Positions 6,390-11,545 of a stretch of 11,545 nt of DNA are shown piece by piece. This stretch comes from Arenicella sp. (GTDB taxonomy: Bacteria; Pseudomonadota; Gammaproteobacteria; Arenicellales; Arenicellaceae), in contig JAESTB010000517.1 in NCBI GenBank assembly GCA_016763815.1, positions 1 through 11,545 on the forward strand, read 5' to 3'. The position numbers and the translations under genes are program-made. Below the pieces are notes generated by a model. That model ran no database searches, was not told the DNA's origin, and saw only the letters and a list, made by a program, of their open reading frames with translations. Numbering within the stretch: the stretch's first letter is position 1; every line of letters begins with the position of its first letter.

Positions 6390-8570
6390 TCATTCACCAT
6401 TCAATGCGTTAAAGTAGAATTCTCCACCTTCATGTCGCGCGCTCGGTATTGGTGCGTATACAACAGACTGTTTGCTGATTCGATAGGTGTGCTTTGAAAC
6501 GTAGGGCTGTACTATTTTGAATACACCCTCACTATCAAGCACACCAGTATTATTCTCTAGAGCGGCAATAAACGCCTCAGCGAATATTGAGTGATTACCC
6601 TGTTTTCCGCCATCAAGCACTTCAGTGTTGTCACCTGCCGTAATCAACATACGGGTCCTGCGACCAAGCCGGTCTTTCATTTTTTGACGTTTTTGCTCTG
6701 CGGTCATTCCAACCAACATCGCATTGACTCCACCAGCTCGGGTCATAAGCCCCGCATAACAAGAATCAACAACCAGTAATACATGGCGGGCATTCATAGC
6801 GTTTACATGATCGGTAACCTGGTAACTTGGGATCCAATTAGTTGAACTCTCTGCCGAGGAATCAACTGGCACCCAGTAGGCCCGATTATTTGCGTCATCA
6901 CGCTGTCCGTGGCCCGCGTAATAGATCAAAAGGTTGTCGTCCTCGGTTAACTTGTTACGCATCGACTCTATGGCCTCAAGCATTTGCACACGAGTTGCAT
7001 TTAGAATTAGCGTTGTTTCAAAACCATATTTTTTCTCTAAAACAGACGCTACGGTCTTCGCATCATTAACCGCATTACTTAAATTTGCCCATTTCGGATC
7101 GGCGTATTCATTGTTACCAATAACCAGTGCGTGATACTTACCCCACTTCATTTTTCGTGACGGCTTCTTTTGCGATTCGACTATTTTTCGAGTAGCCGTT
7201 GGTTTTAGCACCAGGCTTTTAATAGATTCTCTATTTTGATTATCAATAATTTTGAGTTCCACCGGCAGGTCTTTATTTTTGACATCAAGCTTAACCATGA
7301 ACAGCTTGTTAACATCCAAAATGGCCGGTGCGCCATTTACAGTAAAAGACTTAACACCAGAGTGAACAACAACACCACCGGCCAGATAGACTTGTTGCCC
7401 TGGTTCGACCACTACTTCATTAATGCCTCGACTTGCAACCAGCGGGGGAACTTTCAGTATTATGGTAGGCCCGTCGGATGTTGCCAGGTTTCGTTTATTT
7501 TCATTTGCCGCAAGCTGCTGGGCTTGAAACTTAACCTTATCAATCAGTTCTTTATTACGTTTAGACTCGGCATTTAGTAATTTGATCTGCTTCTTAATTT
7601 GTGTCTTCAGACTGGCGACAACCTTTTTTGCACCCGCTTGATCCTTAAGTAGTTCAGCCTGACTTTCGCGCTCCTTTATTTCTTCAAGCAGCGACGCCTG
7701 CAACGAACCGTATTGCGTCGAAGCTACTTCGAGGTCAGCTTGTTGTCTGGCTATCTGCTCCTCAAGTATGCTGATAACGGCTTTCGAGTCTTCTTGCTTT
7801 TGCGCAAGCGCGAGCTTGTTCCGTTGAATAGACAGCTCATCTTCAAATACAGCAACGGCCGCCTGCTGCCTTTTGCTTTCTTGATCGTATTGCAACTGTT
7901 GATTCTTAAGTTCAGCATTGAGTCGTTCAATAACGGCGGTCGAATCATTTGTATTTTTCGCTTCACTCAGTTCTCGTGATAAGCCCGAGATGGTAGCGGC
8001 TGATTGCATTCGTTGAGTGTCTGCTACTTTTTGCGCATGACTAATTTGTAGCTGCTGTTCTACTAGCTGCTGCTTCATTAGAGCAATTAAACTGTCTGAA
8101 TTATTACTAGACTTAGCCTTACTCACGGCTAGTTTAGCCGTAACTATTTGTTGTTTTAGAGAGTCCGCTTCGGACTTGGCCTGATTACCTCTGCTGGTCA
8201 GCTGATGTTGCAGTTTTTCAATTTGAGTATTCAGATTTGCCACAACGGATTTAAGATCATCTTGCCCGTTGGTATCATTGAGTAGTGTTTGTTTGTTGGC
8301 TATATCTATCTTTAACTGTTGTAATCGGTCAGTTGATCCTTCTGCCTTTTTGCGGCTTTGATTAAATCGACGGCGCAGCTCTAGATTGCTTTTTTCAAGT
8401 TTTTTTACTTGTTTTCGCAGTGAATCGAGCTCTTTTCGGGTACCGGACTTAGCGGCACTTTGCATGTCAGAAACAAAACTAAGCTCGTCTTTTTCTAAAC
8501 CGTTTGCTGTTCGGTATAAATTCAGCGCAGATAATATATCTTTATTAACACCAAGCCCCTGTTCGTACAA
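6390..8570 (-). CDS. caspase-family (peptidase C14) protein, main part of a gene interrupted by an in-frame TAG
   Basis: Reads 726 residues from a TTG that is really an internal Leu codon of the longer gene. Order: second half of a Sel1 repeat (LYEQGLGVNKDILSALNLYR), a long Gln/Lys/Glu-rich coiled coil (about 45-365), an Ig-like beta segment (370-457) and a C14 caspase-like domain (475-725). In the last, KYHALVIGNNEY is the first strand, YYAGHGQ holds catalytic His554 and VDSCYAG catalytic Cys604, so the dyad is intact. Family members hydrolyse peptide bonds after basic or acidic residues; substrate here is unknown. The same frame continues upstream to 9086 across a single TAG at 8616-8618, so the original protein was 898 residues. 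As the fragment stands it lacks a signal peptide and a good ribosome site, so expression would need readthrough or internal initiation. Confidence 0.85.
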   Translation of the reverse strand: MYEQGLGVNKDILSALNLYRTANGLEKDELSFVSDMQSAAKSGTRKELDSLRKQVKKLEKSNLELRRRFNQSRKKAEGSTDRLQQLKIDIANKQTLLNDTNGQDDLKSVVANLNTQIEKLQHQLTSRGNQAKSEADSLKQQIVTAKLAVSKAKSSNNSDSLIALMKQQLVEQQLQISHAQKVADTQRMQSAATISGLSRELSEAKNTNDSTAVIERLNAELKNQQLQYDQESKRQQAAVAVFEDELSIQRNKLALAQKQEDSKAVISILEEQIARQQADLEVASTQYGSLQASLLEEIKERESQAELLKDQAGAKKVVASLKTQIKKQIKLLNAESKRNKELIDKVKFQAQQLAANENKRNLATSDGPTIILKVPPLVASRGINEVVVEPGQQVYLAGGVVVHSGVKSFTVNGAPAILDVNKLFMVKLDVKNKDLPVELKIIDNQNRESIKSLVLKPTATRKIVESQKKPSRKMKWGKYHALVIGNNEYADPKWANLSNAVNDAKTVASVLEKKYGFETTLILNATRVQMLEAIESMRNKLTEDDNLLIYYAGHGQRDDANNRAYWVPVDSSAESSTNWIPSYQVTDHVNAMNARHVLLVVDSCYAGLMTRAGGVNAMLVGMTAEQKRQKMKDRLGRRTRMLITAGDNTEVLDGGKQGNHSIFAEAFIAALENNTGVLDSEGVFKIVQPYVSKHTYRISKQSVVYAPIPSARHEGGEFYFNALNGE
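7491..8270 (-). repeat. five 52-residue repeats in the coiled coil of the caspase-family protein
   Basis: Equivalent hydrophobic positions fall exactly 52 residues apart: SVVANLNTQI, SLIALMKQQL, AVIERLNAEL, AVISILEEQI and KVVASLKTQI begin their VV/VI/LI pair at 109, 161, 213, 265 and 317 of the 726-residue reading. Each is followed by a Gln-rich stretch (QQLQ, RQQAD). Secondary matches such as SKAK/SEAK also recur at +52. No insertions or deletions are needed to align the five units. Confidence 0.75.
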
Positions 8571-8615
8571 ACGCCCAAGACTTAATTGAGCAGGCTTATA
8601 GCCTTGATTTGATGC

Positions 8616-8618
8616 CTA
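8616..8618 (-). other. in-frame amber codon splitting the caspase-family gene
   Basis: The codon order around it is WYK-TAG-ASNQGYKPAQLSLGRLYEQG, all in one frame, inside a Sel1 repeat whose consensus is WY[KR]KA. One base change from AAG (Lys) or CAG (Gln) would give TAG. TAG is also a normal stop at 216 and 243 in this window, so the code is not obviously reassigned. Confidence 0.85.
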
Positions 8619-9086
8619 TTTATACCACTTAGCCGCCTCCGCGAAATTTGGCTCAGTTCCGAGGCCGCGCTCATAAATTTCGGCTACATAGGTTTGCGCT
8701 TTCGCATCACCGGTCTGTGCGTCAGTCATCCACACTTTTAGCGCTGATTGATAATCAGAGCGATCAAAGGAAACATATTCACCACCTCGAATTGCGCAAT
8801 TTCTTGCCGAAGTTTTAACCGGTCGTCGAGGTGTTATAAACTTATTTCTAGGGCCAAGTTGGCGTACTTGACCGGGTAACAAGCAATCGACCACGATTAA
8901 GCTTTCTATAGAAATTTCCTGTGCGCTTATGCTATGTGGTGCGATAGCCACTATAATCGTCGCCATGAAAACACCCGCTCCGAGCACCCACTGTCTAAAA
9001 CCATATCGTGATTTTCGGTTTACCGTAGTAAGTACCCCAACGTACACAACCACACTTTTACTAAAGACGCGCATAATTTTTATCAT
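8616..9086 (-). pseudogene. N-terminal part of the interrupted caspase-family gene (signal peptide and Sel1 repeat)
   Basis: 156 residues read before the TAG. An N-terminal basic segment (NRKSRYGFRQ, 23-31) and hydrophobic stretch (33-54) end in SISA|QE, a good signal peptide. The mature part has DCLLPGQVRQLG (67-78), TPRRPVKTSARNCAIRGGEYV (85-105, with Cys97) and then a Sel1 repeat, AQTYVAEIYERGLGTEPNFAEAAKWYK (130-156), cut by the stop. This arrangement matches exported Sel1-plus-caspase proteins, which supports one ancestral gene running on to 6390. The start is uncertain: ATG 9086 and ATG 9074 put an extra hydrophobic segment before the signal peptide, GTG codons lie between, and ATG 8966 would remove the basic region. 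The upstream half overlaps the divergent lipoprotein gene. If translated alone it would be a short exported Sel1 fragment. Confidence 0.78.
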
Positions 9087-9909
9087 TGCAATCAGCCTGT
9101 TATGTTCTTGTACTACGCCGCTGAATCAGTATAACAACTTAGCCAGAGATTTCGCGTTTGTACAATCTAAAGTGAAAACGGAGCTGTTTAGCCACGTTTA
9201 TTATTCAAATGATGCGGTCAATGATATAGACAGTGAGCAAACATTGCATATTTACCTAGAAGGGGATGGCACGCCTTGGATTAACGGAAAATGGGTTGCC
9301 ACCGACCCGACCCCTAGAAAAGCGGTTATGCTGGAGTTAATGCGGCTAGACCATTCACCCGCTGTTTTACTTGGTCGGCCCTGTTATCACGGTAAAACAG
9401 ACGATAGCAATTGTCATGTCAATGACTGGACCATGGGGCGATATTCGCCCAAGATTGTTGCATCTATGGTGCATGCCATTAAAGCATTACAGCTAGAGTT
9501 GGGGTTTTCAAAGATCGCTTTATTCGGCCACAGCGGCGGCGGTGTGCTTTCGCTCTTGATAGCAAACTCTATTAACCAACAAACATCGAGGGTCACCACC
9601 GTGGTCACCCTAGCGTCGAACATTGATACCGACGCGTGGGCCGCCAGCCACGGCTACCTGCCACTGCAAGGATCTCTCAACCCAGCTCTGTTGCCGGCAT
9701 TACCTTCGTCGATAGTTACGCTCCACTTATTTGGCGAAATCGACAAAGTGGTCAACGTTAATCTGTTCAAAGACTACTTATCCAGCAGACAGAATGTCGA
9801 AACAATCGTGTATGACGATTTCGATCACAACTGTTGCTGGGGGAAAGTATGGCTAGAAATTCTCGAAAGGGTTCAAAACTCCCCTCGAAGACCCCCTGTC
9901 AATGAATAA
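8965..9909 (+). CDS. alpha/beta-hydrolase lipoprotein
   Basis: Predicted membrane-anchored hydrolase, 314 residues from ATG 8965 (326 from ATG 8929). A lipoprotein signal KTRIIFIIAISLLCS|C places the lipidated Cys at residue 49 of this version. The catalytic triad of the alpha/beta-hydrolase fold can be read: nucleophile Ser190 in FGHSGGG, Asp260 in FGEIDKV, His288 in DFDHNCCW. YLEGDGTPWINGKWV (97-111) and LLGRPCYHG near the oxyanion side fit a family of secreted esterase-like lipoproteins; substrate is unknown. No normal start codon directly precedes the KTR basic patch, so the ATG versions carry an unusually long n-region; a non-AUG start near 9061-9078 is possible. The 5' end overlaps the divergent caspase gene and the 3' end overlaps the convergent barrel gene by 37 bp. 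Confidence 0.8.
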   Translation: MKTPAPSTHCLKPYRDFRFTVVSTPTYTTTLLLKTRIIFIIAISLLCSCTTPLNQYNNLARDFAFVQSKVKTELFSHVYYSNDAVNDIDSEQTLHIYLEGDGTPWINGKWVATDPTPRKAVMLELMRLDHSPAVLLGRPCYHGKTDDSNCHVNDWTMGRYSPKIVASMVHAIKALQLELGFSKIALFGHSGGGVLSLLIANSINQQTSRVTTVVTLASNIDTDAWAASHGYLPLQGSLNPALLPALPSSIVTLHLFGEIDKVVNVNLFKDYLSSRQNVETIVYDDFDHNCCWGKVWLEILERVQNSPRRPPVNE

Positions 9910-11315
9910 TAGGAAGTACCTTCTAAGCCCAATACCGTATCCGCCGACACAAACCAATTTTTACCTCTCGGCAAAACACCCGAAGTGCCAAAGGCAAAAC
10001 GAAAATAGTCTGTATCTGGAGCATCCGTTACGATTGAGATTATAGTAGGGTTAGTTCCACTGTCCTGGTTAAAGCCGACACTAAATGGGTCGTTGGCAAA
10101 TCGCGCGCGGATTGTTCGAGCGTCATCCTCAAACTCATGCACGTAAGACAGTTCGACAAATGGGATAACAACGCCCGATGCAGTACCAAATACCTTGGAT
10201 GCCTGTACGCCTAACACCGATGTTAGAGACTGGATCTCTTGACCGGCTATCTCTAGATTCATACCAAAACCGCTGGCACCTTGATTAGACATACGCTCGG
10301 TAAACCCATCAACATCGGCATCGAGGTAGTTTAAGCGGCCAGTGTAAGAAATTTGCACGCCTTCACCTTGCTTGTAACTTGGATTAAACCCAAAGCCAAT
10401 ACTGGCGAAGGTCATATCCGCCTCGGTACTCGCTAATGCCGTTTGCACCACTGATACGCCTGAAGCTGTATAATTTAGGTTACGACTGGTATCGTAATCG
10501 TATTGTCCTAAGCCAAACGTTCCCTCAAGGTACAAACGATCACTTAAACTCTTAGTGCCATAGACCATCAAACTTACGCCGTCTGACTCTACCTCACCAC
10601 CATTATTAGTCATCTCAGATTCGGAGGAGTTAATGCCTAATGCCGCGCCAATAAATGCACCACCATTAAGTCGATAGTCAGCGCCAATGGTCACCGCGGT
10701 AGAATCGATATCAAAGCCCGACTCTTTCGCCGTTTGATCCTTATCTCCGGTGCCGATAGTGGCATGAACATAAACGCCAAGTCTGCCAGAGCTGGCAAGG
10801 TCATCACCAGCGCCGGCGCCATAGCCGTTTAAATTAAATGCGACTAATCCTGGCTGAGTGTTATCCAGCGAAGATTGTTGTGAAGAAGTTTGAATGCTGC
10901 TTCTCAAGCCGGCTAATCTTGAGCCAATGCTATTAAGTTGATTTGACGACAGCTCGACAATGTCGGTTTCCTGAGTCGCTATTTCTTCTGGCGCAACTTG
11001 TCTCAGACTACCTGTTTGTGGTGTTTGGTCTGCAATTAAGTTACCACAGCGAAAACGTAGATCCGATTGGATAGCCGAGTTGAGCTCTGCGTTTTCCCTT
11101 GCAGCAAGCTGTGGGCATAAATTCTCAATGGCGATGCCAATCGCCGCTTCTGGGCTGGTTTGGCCTACTTGTATATCACCAACCAAGTTGTTTTGTGCGC
11201 CTGACTTTGACGGGTTCACAACCTGTGCCAGAGCCGCATGTGAAAACAACATCCCAACTGCAATTGCAGTCGGCGTTAAAAAACCTTTATGCGATGAAAC
11301 CCGATAATTCTTCAT
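9873..11315 (-). CDS. autotransporter-type outer-membrane beta-barrel protein
   Basis: Predicted outer-membrane protein of 480 residues. The signal peptide is 1-30 (SHAALA|Q). Residues 31-150 form a short helical, Gln/Ser-rich N-terminal region with Cys67 and Cys90, likely a disulfide loop (ENLCPQLAARENAEL ... FRCGNL). Residues about 175-480 are alternating amphipathic strands of an autotransporter-like barrel (GVYVHATIGTG, VTIGADYRLNGGAFIGAALG, LYLEGTFGLGQYDYD, ELSYVHEFEDDARTIRARF) ending in Phe480, the usual outer-membrane assembly signal. There is no large passenger domain, so it probably displays little or acts as a pore or adhesin; function is unknown. The start is firm: AAGGGGA (11324-11330, complement) lies eight nt from ATG 11313-11315. 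It follows a cyclase-like gene on the same strand after 139 bp; a TACAAT -10-like box (11390-11395, complement) could drive it separately. Confidence 0.85.
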   Translation of the reverse strand: MKNYRVSSHKGFLTPTAIAVGMLFSHAALAQVVNPSKSGAQNNLVGDIQVGQTSPEAAIGIAIENLCPQLAARENAELNSAIQSDLRFRCGNLIADQTPQTGSLRQVAPEEIATQETDIVELSSNQLNSIGSRLAGLRSSIQTSSQQSSLDNTQPGLVAFNLNGYGAGAGDDLASSGRLGVYVHATIGTGDKDQTAKESGFDIDSTAVTIGADYRLNGGAFIGAALGINSSESEMTNNGGEVESDGVSLMVYGTKSLSDRLYLEGTFGLGQYDYDTSRNLNYTASGVSVVQTALASTEADMTFASIGFGFNPSYKQGEGVQISYTGRLNYLDADVDGFTERMSNQGASGFGMNLEIAGQEIQSLTSVLGVQASKVFGTASGVVIPFVELSYVHEFEDDARTIRARFANDPFSVGFNQDSGTNPTIISIVTDAPDTDYFRFAFGTSGVLPRGKNWFVSADTVLGLEGTSYYSLTGGLRGEF

Positions 11316-11454
11316 TGTTTAAATCCCCTTTGTTAATTTTTATACTTCATTTATCTCTCTTACGCGCCCTAACACGCTTGGACTGGCGCATTGTAAGCTA
11401 AAAACAAGTGACTGTATTGCCAGAGGCCACATGCCTAGTATTACTCAAATGACT

Positions 11455-11545
11455 TTACGGTACTTTATCTAAATTCAGGCCATAGACCGGAAGAGCTGTA
11501 TGGCCTTTCAGTTCATGGTGCCCTAATGCCGTTAATTGCTCATTG
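11455..11545 (-). CDS. C-terminus of a probable class III adenylate/guanylate cyclase (5' partial)
   Basis: Twenty-nine residues enter from the right edge and stop at TAA (11455-11457). LTALGHHELKGHTALPVYGLNL matches the common ending of class III cyclase domains, where a final strand pattern of the form LG-x-LKG-x-PVxVYxL follows the catalytic core. In related genomes such cyclases often carry CHASE2 or other sensor domains and lie close to FecR-domain and barrel genes, which fits this neighbourhood. Only the tail is visible, so the assignment rests on a short motif. It lies upstream of, and in the same direction as, the barrel gene. Confidence 0.5.
   Translation of the reverse strand, partial: NEQLTALGHHELKGHTALPVYGLNLDKVP

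Overview
The window looks like chromosomal DNA of a free-living, probably marine, gammaproteobacterium. The evidence is moderate GC, Fur-type operators of the enteric/Vibrio kind, a PepSY/DUF2271/DUF4198 iron-type operon, an OxyR-like LysR regulator, a DUF2164 gene and an autotransporter-type barrel. No tRNA, rRNA, CRISPR array, insertion sequence or phage gene was seen. Species cannot be fixed from the sequence.

Left end (1-1331): the 3' end of an unidentified + strand gene carries eight in-frame 18-bp units that give a KESSTS hexapeptide tail. It converges on a GTG-started FMN-dependent alpha-hydroxy-acid dehydrogenase on the - strand.

Iron-type operon (1332-4597): a 125-bp divergent region holds two palindromes that read as Fur operators. 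Each lies inside a promoter, one facing the oxidase gene and one facing a + strand operon. The operon encodes a three-helix PepSY-type membrane protein, an exported DUF2271 protein, an exported DUF4198 protein and an OxyR-like LysR regulator, with a 19-codon ORF after it. The DUF2271 protein contains DSVTGAT, which fits the ApbE flavin-transferase target consensus. I infer an iron-repressed periplasmic flavin reductase, possibly acting on ferric iron or siderophore. The regulator keeps the peroxide-sensing Cys of OxyR but has Leu in place of the resolving Cys.

Middle (4598-5484): a lone DUF2164 gene on the - strand is followed by 456 bp without a convincing gene, containing several short perfect inverted repeats.

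Envelope/caspase region (5485-11545): an exported FecR-like protein converges on a large caspase-family (peptidase C14) gene. The caspase gene is split by one in-frame TAG inside a Sel1 repeat; without it the product would be 898 residues, with signal peptide, Sel1 repeats, a coiled coil built of five exact 52-residue periods, an Ig-like segment and a caspase domain with His and Cys intact. An alpha/beta-hydrolase lipoprotein gene overlaps it head to head and overlaps an autotransporter-type barrel gene tail to tail by 37 bp. The right edge cuts the C-terminus of what looks like a class III nucleotide cyclase. Together these suggest an envelope sensing or signalling neighbourhood, but no functional link is shown by sequence alone.
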